Of a DNA stretch of 64,000 nucleotides, positions 16,239 to 23,851 are shown one piece after another (the stretch's first letter is position 1; every line of letters begins with the position of its first letter). The notes beneath the pieces were generated by a model that ran no database searches, was not told where the DNA came from, and saw only the letters and a program-made list of their open reading frames with translations. This stretch comes from Roseiconus nitratireducens (GTDB lineage: Bacteria; Planctomycetota; Planctomycetia; Pirellulales; Pirellulaceae). The position numbers and the translations under genes are program-made. The DNA is taken from NCBI RefSeq assembly GCF_008629675.1, contig NZ_VWOX01000005.1, positions 125,001-189,000 on the forward strand. The letters are read 5' to 3'.

Positions 16239-17011
16239 TGGCTGACTGGTACAACTACCCGCAATACTTCGACATGCTGTTTCGCGACGAAACACCCGTC
16301 GAAGTGGAGTTTTTTCAGCAAGCCTTTGAGCGATTTGCTAAAGGCCCTGTCAATCGAGTGTTCGAACCGGGGTGCGGTAGCGGGCGTTTGGTGGTTGCCA
16401 TGGCCGCCAAAGGCTACGACGTGACCGGTTTGGACCTTAGCGATGCGATGCTGGACTACATGCGTCGAAAACTGCGGCGGCGCAAGCTGGACGCCACCTG
16501 CATCAAGGGCGACATGACGCGGATCGAAACGTCTCAGCCCTACGACGCCGCGTTTTGCACCTACAACACGTTTCGCCACCTGCTGACCGAGCAAGACGCC
16601 CTGGCGCACTTGCGATCGATGGGCGATGCGATTCGGCCTGGCGGCTTGTACATCCTGGGGATGCATTTGATCCCGGAGGAGGAGTACGAAGCGGTCGTTG
16701 AGCGTTTCAAGATGCGCCAGGGGGGCACCACGCTGTGGACCACGATCAGCGTCCCTGAAACCGATCCGAAGAAACGATTGGAAACGCTGCGGGTCGTCCT
16801 GAAAGCCGTGCGTGCCAGCGGGGAAACGATTCGTATCCGCAGCGAGTTTCCGCTGCGACTTTACACGCCGACGCAATTGAAACGGCTGCTAAAGAAGGTG
16901 GACGATCGATTCGAAATCGTCCGGTCGTTCGACTTCTCCTACGACATCGACGACCCGTTGCCGCTGGACAAAGAATTGATCGAAGCCCTGGTGGTGCTGC
17001 GACGCAAATGA
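16238..17011 (+). CDS. Class I SAM-dependent methyltransferase
   Basis: A 257-residue methyltransferase starting at GTG 16238 and overlapping the previous stop by one base. SAM-binding motif I is VFEPGCGSGRLVVAMAAKG. Motif post-I is DVTGLDLSDAMLDYMRRKL with the acidic residue. The downstream AFCTYNTFRHLL and GGLYILGMHL stretches fit motifs IV-VI. It belongs to the Methyltransf_25/ubiE-like superfamily, and the substrate cannot be told. Coupling to a small secreted protein is unusual and may only reflect gene crowding. The C-terminal ~100 residues are specific to this subgroup. Confidence 0.88.
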   Translation: MADWYNYPQYFDMLFRDETPVEVEFFQQAFERFAKGPVNRVFEPGCGSGRLVVAMAAKGYDVTGLDLSDAMLDYMRRKLRRRKLDATCIKGDMTRIETSQPYDAAFCTYNTFRHLLTEQDALAHLRSMGDAIRPGGLYILGMHLIPEEEYEAVVERFKMRQGGTTLWTTISVPETDPKKRLETLRVVLKAVRASGETIRIRSEFPLRLYTPTQLKRLLKKVDDRFEIVRSFDFSYDIDDPLPLDKELIEALVVLRRK

Positions 17012-17077
17012 TGCGAGTCGGCGATCGGTTTTGTCAAAGAACATGTCGCAACCTTGATGTCGTGCACCGACACGCAT

Positions 17078-17440
17078 TCAGGACAGCTTTTGGTTGTTCC
17101 GGTGCCGGTCGCGATCCCGATTGGTTTTCTTGTCCAGGTTTCGCCGCAAGGCATCCGTCAAATCCACGCCCGACTGGTTGGCCAAGCAGATCGTGACGAA
17201 CAACACGTCGGCCAGTTCGTCGCCCAGATCTCCGGGGACGTCGGACGACTTGTAGGTTTGCTCGCCACAGGTGCGAGACAGGATCCTGGCGACTTCGCCG
17301 ACCTCCTCGACCAATTGAGCCAAGTTGGTCATCTCGTCGAAGTAGCGGACACCGATCGTCTGAATCCAGTCATCGATTTGCCGCTGCGCCTGGCGAAGGG
17401 TGATGTCCTCCGAAACCGTTTCCGATTGGCCGTCGCTCAT
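17078..17440 (-). CDS. MazG-like nucleotide pyrophosphohydrolase
   Basis: A 120-residue all-alpha NTP pyrophosphatase. The paired metal-binding motifs are visible: LVEEVGEVARILSR (ExxE) and GDELADVLFVTICLAN (ExxD). This length fits the compact single-domain MazG/MazG-like proteins that hydrolyse (d)NTPs to monophosphates. The ATG at 17440 overlaps the stop of the upstream FG-GAP gene in ATGA, giving translational coupling. The frame is open further upstream but is antisense-like there. Cellular substrates are unknown; nucleotide-pool sanitation is the family role. Confidence 0.88.
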   Translation of the reverse strand: MSDGQSETVSEDITLRQAQRQIDDWIQTIGVRYFDEMTNLAQLVEEVGEVARILSRTCGEQTYKSSDVPGDLGDELADVLFVTICLANQSGVDLTDALRRNLDKKTNRDRDRHRNNQKLS

Positions 17441-18654
17441 TTCGCCAACAACAAATACGTTCCGCTCTTTCCGGCAACCGCCAGATCGACTTTCTGATCG
17501 CCGTTCAGATCTTCCGCGACGATCTGAAGTCCGCACCCGACATGTCCTTCGTCGATCGTGTACCGCTGGAACGACTTGTTCGTCGGATCCCAGGTGTAGT
17601 AGTACAAACACGGCGGTTCGTTGCCGCCCGGATCCTTGCTGTTGTGGGCGTAATAGCGTTTGCCGGTGATTAATTCTTTGTTGCCGTCACCGTTCAGATC
17701 GGCCCAGGCCAATGTGTGCGGTTGGCTGTAGCTGGAATCGATTTCGTGCTGGGTGAACGAGAGCTTGCCGGTTTCTTTGTCCGGGGCCGTTTGCTCCCAC
17801 CAGTACAGCCCATAGTCATGGCCGTTGCCCAGGATGAGATCGCTGTCACCGTCGCCGTCCAGATCGGTGACGATCATGGGGAGCGAACTGTGCAAATCCC
17901 AATCGGCGTGGAACGTCCACTCCTGGCCCCAGGGATCGGATTCCGGTTGTTCGTACCAGCCTTGGCCGACCAAAACATCCTTCCGCTGGTCACCGTTCAG
18001 GTCTCCGACGGCCACGCCGTGACCGTTGGCCGTTTGCCCCAGAGCGTGGGCGGCCAGCGCGTACTTGGCTCCATCGCCCGACTTCTTTTCACCGGCCGCC
18101 TTTTCGCCGCCGGTCGTCGGACGATCCACCAACCGATAGACCATCATCGGGCAATCCTTCTTCCAACTGTTGACGATCCACTCGGGGCGGCCGTCGCCGT
18201 CCAAGTCCTCGAAGAGCTGTCCTTCGTTTTGCGATTTCCGCGTGTCTTTTAACAAGTGTTTCGGCCATTGCTTGCCAAGACGCAACGCCTCGGGGCCGGG
18301 GTTCTCATACCAGTGGACTTCCGTCGGCAAGAAAGATCCAGCCACCACATCCGGCAGCCCATCCGCATTGACGTCAAACAGATAATCGCCGTTGCTTTCG
18401 ACGTAACCGTTCCAGTCGTCGATGTTTCGCAGCGGGCGTGCGGCCCAATCGCCGCCGCGAAACCATTGGCGGCCGGCGACGAGGTCGGTTTGACCATCGC
18501 CATCGACATCTCCTGCGGTGATTCCCTCGTTGGCATCCAGTGCCAGCATGCGAATGGAAAACTCGACGGGATCTTTGGCAACGGCCTTCGACGGACCGCC
18601 CCCAAATAACGACAGTGCCGTCAAACCGATACAAGCAATCGAAGATCTCAACAT
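17437..18654 (-). CDS. Secreted FG-GAP/VCBS repeat protein
   Basis: A 405-residue exported beta-propeller-like protein. It has a signal peptide (LRSSIACIGLTALSLFGGGPSKAVA). At least five FG-GAP/VCBS-type calcium loops follow: GDVDGDGQTDLV, FDVNADGLPDVVAG, EDLDGDGRPEWI, GDLNGDQRKDVLVG and TDLDGDGDSDLILG, plus ADLNGDGNKELITG and EDLNGDQKVDLAV near the end. Such repeats bind Ca2+ and are frequent in planctomycete surface or periplasmic proteins. The gene is coupled by a 4-nt overlap to the cytoplasmic MazG-like enzyme, a pairing with no obvious functional logic. Confidence 0.88.
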   Translation of the reverse strand: MLRSSIACIGLTALSLFGGGPSKAVAKDPVEFSIRMLALDANEGITAGDVDGDGQTDLVAGRQWFRGGDWAARPLRNIDDWNGYVESNGDYLFDVNADGLPDVVAGSFLPTEVHWYENPGPEALRLGKQWPKHLLKDTRKSQNEGQLFEDLDGDGRPEWIVNSWKKDCPMMVYRLVDRPTTGGEKAAGEKKSGDGAKYALAAHALGQTANGHGVAVGDLNGDQRKDVLVGQGWYEQPESDPWGQEWTFHADWDLHSSLPMIVTDLDGDGDSDLILGNGHDYGLYWWEQTAPDKETGKLSFTQHEIDSSYSQPHTLAWADLNGDGNKELITGKRYYAHNSKDPGGNEPPCLYYYTWDPTNKSFQRYTIDEGHVGCGLQIVAEDLNGDQKVDLAVAGKSGTYLLLAK

Positions 18655-18919
18655 GGTGGGGAGCCGAAACGGAGGAAGGGGGCGGGGAACGGCACCGAAA
18701 GTGGGCCGGAGGCGGTGGACCGGAGCAAGCCGAACTATCTTACTGAGTTAGCCGATTTGCCCCAATCCGATTCACCGGCATGGATCTCGCAACCTAAAAA
18801 TACCGAGAAAAAGCACGAAATTCCAGCTTTTACGAGGCTTCGGCGGTGTCAAACATGCACGGGGTGCGGCATGATGGTGACGCTCATATCAGCGATTCCC
18901 GGATCCAATCAAGGTAGAC

Positions 18920-19507
18920 GTGAGTTTATTTATCGATTCCTCCAGCACGGAACGCGGGCCCAGCTCCGACGTCGCACATTCGCCCGCTCCTGCTGCCACT
19001 TCGGCGAACGGAAAACGGGTCGATCATCAACGAAGCGTGATTGCGAAGGTCGACGAACTGGTCTACGCGGAGGACCTGTCGACCGGGCTTTGCTGGACCA
19101 GTGAGTTCCGACGCGTTACTGCGGCGGACGTTGCCGATTTTGCCCGTTTGACCGGTGACAACGATCCGTTGCACCGCGACGCCTCGGAATCGTCCCCGTT
19201 CGGACGCCCGATCGCCCACGGCTTGCTCGGCCTGAGCATCCTGGCAGGGCTGGGAACCCGATACCCGAACGCGTCGACACTGGCACTGGTGGGCATCGAG
19301 GACTGGGAATTCATCGCACCGGTGTTTTTTGGCGATTCGGTGCAAGTGCGAAACGAAGTCGTCGACGTCCAACCCCACGGCCGCCGAGCGGTCCGCGTAC
19401 GCTGGCTCCGACAGCTGATCAATGACCAGGGGCGGGTCGTCCAGCAAGGACACTTTATCACGCTGGTTGGATCTCGGTCACGTATCGTCAGCTCCAAGCC
19501 TCGCTAG
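18920..19507 (+). CDS. MaoC-like (R)-specific enoyl hydratase
   Basis: A 195-residue hot-dog-fold protein. The MaoC/hydratase motif is clear: FARLTGDNDPLHRD, followed by GRPIAHGLLGLSI. The Asp and His are the expected catalytic pair for hydration of trans-2-enoyl-CoA. The ~45-residue N-terminal extension (Ser/Ala/Asp rich) is unusual for the family. The start is GTG 18920; a later internal start would remove the extension. It stands alone, so fatty-acid metabolism is inferred from the family only. Confidence 0.85.
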   Translation: MSLFIDSSSTERGPSSDVAHSPAPAATSANGKRVDHQRSVIAKVDELVYAEDLSTGLCWTSEFRRVTAADVADFARLTGDNDPLHRDASESSPFGRPIAHGLLGLSILAGLGTRYPNASTLALVGIEDWEFIAPVFFGDSVQVRNEVVDVQPHGRRAVRVRWLRQLINDQGRVVQQGHFITLVGSRSRIVSSKPR

Positions 19508-19739
19508 CTTCGGTCACACGAGTCTCTCACACCGCCGCTGCTCCGCCCCTCCCCCGACGGCGGAAAATCACGTGATGGCGAGTACAACGACGGGCAACCG
19601 GCCCAGTCGGATCCGAGATCGGCGAACCTTTCGTGGCGAGCGTCCGTCAACAACAGTGTCGTTGCTCGGGGCCAGCGGTCAAAATTGCGTTTTCCGATCC
19701 GCCCGGGGACGAAAACAGAATGATTTGGCCGGCAAAATC

Positions 19740-19759
19740 CGGATTGGTTGACCAATCCG
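19740..19759. promoter_or_regulatory. 20-bp palindrome upstream of the hflX promoter
   Basis: CGGATTGGT (19740-19748), TG, ACCAATCCG (19751-19759) is a perfect inverted repeat. It lies about 40 bp before the -35 of hflX and could be an operator. Confidence 0.45.
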
Positions 19760-19798
19760 TCCTCCGCCCCGGCTCGTTTGTCCCGACCGGGCGATTGA

Positions 19799-19827
19799 TT
19801 GGCCCCCGCAGGGCGGTCAGCTATAAT
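19799..19827 (+). promoter_or_regulatory. Sigma-70-like promoter of hflX
   Basis: A -35 TTGGCC (19799-19804) and a perfect -10 TATAAT (19822-19827) are spaced by 17 bp. They predict a start near 19834 and a leader of about 37 nt. Confidence 0.6.
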
Positions 19828-19870
19828 GCAGTTAGTCTTTCCGCCCCCATCCCGGAGAACGTTTTTCTAA

Positions 19871-21217
19871 GTGCGAGAACCATACCAAGTCATTGATGAC
19901 GCGCCCGAACGCAGTGTTCTGGCTCGATTGATCCTGCCAGACATGGACGTTCCGGCTGACCCGCTGGAAGAACTTCATGGGCTGGCGACGACCGCCGGCA
20001 CGCAAGTCGTTGGCGAATTGATTCAGCGACGGGCCGCGGCCGAACATGGAACATATCTCGGCAGCGGTAAAGTCGAAGAACTGCGGCTGCTGGTTGAAAA
20101 AACTCAGGCCGACGTGGTGGTCTTCGACAATGATCTGACTCCGGCACAGACGCGGAACTTGGAGAAATCCACCAACGCGAAGGTGATTGATCGCACGGAG
20201 TTGATTCTGGACATCTTCGCGGCCGGGGCGAGGACGCACGAATCCCGCCTGGCAGTCGAATTGGCGCAGCTGGAATACTCCCTGCCCCGACTCAAACGGA
20301 TGTGGACCCACCTGTCGCGGCAAGCCATGGGCGTCGGGATGCGTGGTCCGGGGGAGAAACAGCTGGAAGTCGACCGGCGGCTGGCCCAAAAGCGGATTCA
20401 CGACCTGAAGCAGGAACTGTCCAAGGTCGAATCGCGTCGACAGCGTCAGGTCGCTTCCCGGGTCGAAGCCCCCACGGTATCGCTGGTCGGCTACACCAAC
20501 GCCGGCAAGAGCACGTTGATGAACGCGTTGACCGAGGCCGGCGTTCAATCCGCCGACAAGCTGTTTGCCACATTGGACACGCGAACCCGCCGCTGGCACT
20601 TGCCGGATTGGGGGACCGTCCTGCTGAGCGATACGGTGGGATTCATTCGCGACCTGCCGCACTCCCTGGTGGCCAGTTTTAAATCCACGCTGGAGGAAAC
20701 GCGTCAGGCCGACTTGCTGCTGCACGTCGCCGATGCGAGCAACCCCAACGTCTTCGAACAGATCAGCGCCGTGTACAAGGTGCTCAGCGAGCTGGAAATC
20801 GAAGAAAAGGACACTCTGCTGGTCTTGAACAAGATCGACGCGATTCGCTCGCCGGCAATGCTCAATCGTGTGCTCGATCGATACCCCAACGCGATTCCGG
20901 TCAGCGCCCGCAGCAACAAGGGACTGGAAATGCTGGCCGATGCGGTCGGCGAAGCGCTGGGGCGTGAATTCCTGGACGTGGTCGTCGAAGTCGATCCGGG
21001 CGACGGCAAACTGTTGGCCTACCTGGCCGCCAAAGGCGAGGTGATGTCGCAGCAGTTCTCTCCGGACGTGGTGCACGTGCGAGTCAAGATGCCCGCGGCC
21101 ATGATGGGGCCGGTGCATCGGTCCGCAAAGTCGGTCCGGGAGGTCGATCGCAGCACCGGCACGACAACCGAAGCCGCCGACAAGTCCTCGGCGGCTCCCG
21201 CGACCGACGTTGCTTAA
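19871..21217 (+). CDS. hflX: Ribosome-associated GTPase HflX
   Basis: A 448-residue GTPase starting at GTG 19871. The HflX N-terminal domain is complete, including GTQVVGELIQRRAAAEHGTYLGSG and the Gly-rich GMRGPGEKQLEVDRR. A coiled linker follows, then the G domain: G1 GYTNAGKST, G3 DTVGFIRDLPHSLVASFKST, G4 NKID and a G5-like SARS. HflX binds the 50S subunit and splits stalled ribosomes under stress. The C-terminal ~80 residues, ending in a Thr/Ala/Ser-rich tail, extend beyond the core. The promoter upstream suggests transcription independent of its neighbours. Confidence 0.95.
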   Translation: MREPYQVIDDAPERSVLARLILPDMDVPADPLEELHGLATTAGTQVVGELIQRRAAAEHGTYLGSGKVEELRLLVEKTQADVVVFDNDLTPAQTRNLEKSTNAKVIDRTELILDIFAAGARTHESRLAVELAQLEYSLPRLKRMWTHLSRQAMGVGMRGPGEKQLEVDRRLAQKRIHDLKQELSKVESRRQRQVASRVEAPTVSLVGYTNAGKSTLMNALTEAGVQSADKLFATLDTRTRRWHLPDWGTVLLSDTVGFIRDLPHSLVASFKSTLEETRQADLLLHVADASNPNVFEQISAVYKVLSELEIEEKDTLLVLNKIDAIRSPAMLNRVLDRYPNAIPVSARSNKGLEMLADAVGEALGREFLDVVVEVDPGDGKLLAYLAAKGEVMSQQFSPDVVHVRVKMPAAMMGPVHRSAKSVREVDRSTGTTTEAADKSSAAPATDVA

Positions 21218-21387
21218 AACCCGACGACTGTCCCGTCGTGAGTGCCTCCATCATTCACGACGGAGACGGTCACAGGCTCCCGCAGATCGCACGCCCAGCC
21301 GTCGACGAACTCGCCACAGTGCAGATCGCGACTCACCCGATCGCCGCCAAGGCGGGACCTTTCACGTTACCGGAATAAGATCTCGCC

Positions 21388-22194
21388 GTGCCTCGCTGGA
21401 ACCCCCAAGACAAGCTGGCGGTGGTCACCGGCGCCAGCAGCGGCATCGGTCGCTGCTTGTGTCGCCAACTGGTGGGACTCGGATGCCGCGTGATCGCTGT
21501 AGCGCGACGGCAAGACAAACTGGAAGAGCTGCAACAAGAGATCGCCCAAGCGTCCCCCGAGGCCTCAGAACGGCTGTTGCTGCTGACCGGAGACATCACC
21601 GAGGGGTCGACACGCGAGCGAATCCGGGGGGCGATTCAAAGCCAGGGAGACCGACTGGACCTGCTGGTCAACAATGCCGGGATTGGAGCGATCGGACCGT
21701 TCCTTGACGCCTCGCCGTCACGGCTTCAGCGGGTGATGCAAGTCAACTTCCTGGCGCCCGCCGAACTGACTCGGCATCTGCTTCCGTCACTTCTTCGCAG
21801 TGGCGACGCCGTCATCTGCAACGTCGGCAGCGTGCTCGGGCATCGGGCGGTCCCCGACAAGTCGGAGTATTGTGCCAGCAAATTTGCGATGCACGGGTGG
21901 AGCGATTCGCTGCGTGCAGAATTGGCCGGTTCGGGCGTCCAGGTCACGCTGGTAAGCCCCAGTACGACCAAGAGCGAATTCTTTGATTCCCTGGTGGAAA
22001 CCGACGCCGGGACAAGCTCAAAAAGCTTGGGAAGCTGGACTCCGGAACGCGTCGCGAAGGCTACGGTCACAGCGATCCGTCGTCGGCGTGACGAAGTGAT
22101 CTTGAGCGTCCCAGGAAAGCTGTTGGTCTACGCCGACCGCTGCTGTCCGCCGCTGATGAACTGGCTGCTGAAGAAGCGGCCTAACAAACCATGA
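21388..22194 (+). CDS. Short-chain dehydrogenase/reductase
   Basis: A 268-residue classical SDR starting at GTG 21388. The NAD(P)-binding motif is VVTGASSGIGR, the NNAG motif is LVNNAGIG, the catalytic Ser lies in VCNVGSVLGHR (by position), and the active-site YxxxK is YCASK. An Arg after the cofactor strand (AVARRQDKL) hints at NADP(H). The C-terminal part (LLVYADRCCPPLMNWLLKK) resembles DltE/SDR-family members that associate with membranes. The substrate is unknown. It follows hflX on the same strand after 170 nt. Confidence 0.9.
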   Translation: MPRWNPQDKLAVVTGASSGIGRCLCRQLVGLGCRVIAVARRQDKLEELQQEIAQASPEASERLLLLTGDITEGSTRERIRGAIQSQGDRLDLLVNNAGIGAIGPFLDASPSRLQRVMQVNFLAPAELTRHLLPSLLRSGDAVICNVGSVLGHRAVPDKSEYCASKFAMHGWSDSLRAELAGSGVQVTLVSPSTTKSEFFDSLVETDAGTSSKSLGSWTPERVAKATVTAIRRRRDEVILSVPGKLLVYADRCCPPLMNWLLKKRPNKP

Positions 22195-22221
22195 GCCCCC
22201 AAGTTTGCCGCCCCGGAGGGG

Positions 22222-22428
22222 TCAAGCCAGCTGTTGCCAGTCCGCCGACTCGATCAGCTGGACGACCGGTTGGGCGCTGCGGGTCCGGAAATAATCCGGT
22301 GCCCAACGTCGCAATTCGATCCACATCGCGATGACCGCGATCAGCAGGAACACCATGCTCAGAATCAGCATCACGGTGTAAATGCTCGGTGGCTGCTTGC
22401 GATTCTCACTCGATGGAAGTGTCGACAC
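22222..22428 (-). CDS. Small single-pass membrane protein
   Basis: A 68-residue protein of unknown function. It starts at GTG 22428 behind GGAGG (five bases away), inside the last codons of the upstream coiled-coil gene (23-nt overlap). One membrane helix, YTVMLILSMVFLLIAVIAMW, is followed by a soluble C-terminus (IELRRWAPDYFRTR). The strong ribosome-binding site and overlap indicate coupled expression, so it probably works with the coiled-coil protein in the membrane. It has no recognised family. Confidence 0.65.
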   Translation of the reverse strand: MSTLPSSENRKQPPSIYTVMLILSMVFLLIAVIAMWIELRRWAPDYFRTRSAQPVVQLIESADWQQLA

Positions 22429-23242
22429 GGTCACCCTCCAGAATAAATCCTTCGCTGTAGTCTCGCATGATCTCCGCCACCGCACGGTTCGGCTCGGTAT
22501 CAAGCACTTTCAAGCGGCCGATGTAACGATCATCACGCGTTACTTCCAATTCGTGACCGCTGCGGAGCCCATCATCCGAGCCGATCGAAACCTCGACCAG
22601 CGACTTGGGACGGTTGACGACCAGCACGTTCCCGTTGCGAGCCGGCGGCGCGCCGTCCAACGGAGCGTCGGGATCGATTCCCATGTGGTCGGCGACTTCC
22701 CGGAAACGGGTCAGCTCTTTTTGCAACGAGGTGTTGCGAACTTCCAATTCCTGGCGAACGCCACGCAGTTCATTCAGCCGGTCCTGCAGCACCAACGTCT
22801 GGGCGAACAGCTCGTCGCGGTTCTGTTGCTCGTTGCGAACTTGCTCACGAAGCTTTTCGGCCGTCTCGGTCAAAGTCTGCAACTCGGTGGCCCGAATTCT
22901 GTCCAGCTGCGCCAAGTTCGAAAGCTCACCTTCCAGAGTCTGCACCGAGCTGATCCGCAGCTGCAGTTCTTCTTGCAATTGATCCAGTTGCGTTTGCAGT
23001 GCGGCCAAGGCGGTCCGACGAGCCACTTGCTCGCGACTCAGGTCGGCCAGGGCGCGCTGTTTGGCATCTTCCAGTTGCTCGTTCTGCCGCGAGATCGCTT
23101 CGATTTGCTCTTTGTAACCGGCCGGTCCCAGGACCACATTTCGCCAGTTTCGGTGCGACGCATTGACCGCCAAAGCCAGGACCATGAAGGTCAGGCTGAG
23201 CAGGAAAATGACAACGGTAAACGACTTCCCAAGTAAGGTCAT
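22406..23242 (-). CDS. Membrane-anchored coiled-coil protein, paralogue of 13778-15271
   Basis: A 278-residue protein with one membrane helix (about 8-27, VVIFLLSLTFMVLALAVN). A long Gln/Glu/Leu/Arg-rich coiled coil covers ~45-190. A small beta domain at ~200-275 (VLVVNRPKSLVEVSIGSDDGLRSG, then YIGRLKVLDTEPNRAVAEI) matches residues ~250-335 of the larger protein at 13778-15271 in order and spacing. It is the first gene of a two-gene operon with the small membrane protein. A good promoter lies ~160 nt upstream. A filament- or scaffold-like envelope role is possible; no enzyme motif is present. Confidence 0.75.
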   Translation of the reverse strand: MTLLGKSFTVVIFLLSLTFMVLALAVNASHRNWRNVVLGPAGYKEQIEAISRQNEQLEDAKQRALADLSREQVARRTALAALQTQLDQLQEELQLRISSVQTLEGELSNLAQLDRIRATELQTLTETAEKLREQVRNEQQNRDELFAQTLVLQDRLNELRGVRQELEVRNTSLQKELTRFREVADHMGIDPDAPLDGAPPARNGNVLVVNRPKSLVEVSIGSDDGLRSGHELEVTRDDRYIGRLKVLDTEPNRAVAEIMRDYSEGFILEGDRVDTSIE

Positions 23243-23410
23243 TTTAAGGGCTTTCCTTTGACAGAAGCGGTCCGGTCGGTGTGTCGGTTGAATGAACGGG
23301 GAAGCGACAGCATGCCGGATTCATGGGCCACGATAAGCCGATTGCCCAGGACGTTTCGCACACTCAGGCCGCTGGGGCTGCTTTGCTAGCCAGTCGAGCG
23401 CGTTCCCGGA

Positions 23411-23440
23411 AGTATAGTTACCGCAAAAATCAGGTGTCAA
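23411..23440 (-). promoter_or_regulatory. Sigma-70-like promoter of the coiled-coil operon
   Basis: Read on the minus strand, a perfect TTGACA (23440-23435) and TATACT (23416-23411) are spaced by 18 bp. They predict a start near 23404 and a leader of ~160 nt before the ATG at 23242. Confidence 0.65.
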
Positions 23441-23497
23441 CGAAATCGGCATGAAAAGCGTCAATCACCCAGTTTGCCTTAACGGAACCCTGGTTTT

Positions 23498-23518
23498 CAG
23501 GTCCATCGGATGAACCTG
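23498..23518. promoter_or_regulatory. 21-bp imperfect palindrome
   Basis: CAGGTCCATC-G-GATGAACCTG has one mismatch between its arms. It lies about 60 bp upstream of the -35 above and is a candidate regulator-binding site. Confidence 0.35.
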
Positions 23519-23697
23519 AGAGGGGTTTGCGGGTCGTAACAGCAGACCACCACGTCGCCACGGACGCCGGTCGCTGCGTGGGACCACAACCACCCACCTC
23601 CGTTACCAATCGGCACAAACTCCGGAAAACTCCAAACCGTTTTAATCGGCAACGTCGAATCCTAAGTGACCACGCAGCGTCCGTGCCCCGTGTCTGT

Positions 23698-23723
23698 TCG
23701 TCGAAGTCAGTCGTCGAAGTCAG
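23698..23723. repeat. 13-bp tandem repeat, two copies
   Basis: TCGTCGAAGTCAG occurs at 23698-23710 and 23711-23723, followed by a partial third copy (TTCGTCGAA). Confidence 0.8.
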
Positions 23724-23851
23724 TTCGTCGAACCCGTGACCGCTGCCGAAGGGGTCAGACGTCCAGAGGGGTATTCATTGAACTTCGCCCGCCTGCCTTG
23801 ATCAGCGGTCCACTGCCGACGGCCTGACACCACCCAGCGGACGGGCACGCG

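Larger units (their letters stand above)
19508..19870. other. Intergenic region upstream of hflX
   Basis: No gene is visible in these 363 nt. They contain a 20-bp palindrome (19740-19759) and a good promoter (19799-19827), listed separately. Confidence 0.55.
23243..23851. other. 609-nt intergenic region with promoter and palindrome
   Basis: No convincing gene. It contains a minus-strand promoter (23411-23440), an imperfect 21-bp palindrome (23498-23518) and a 13-bp tandem repeat (23698-23723). Confidence 0.55.

Noticed and set aside
19832..21118. A 428-residue minus-strand frame over hflX
   Set aside because: HflX motifs are complete on the plus strand, so this is its shadow.
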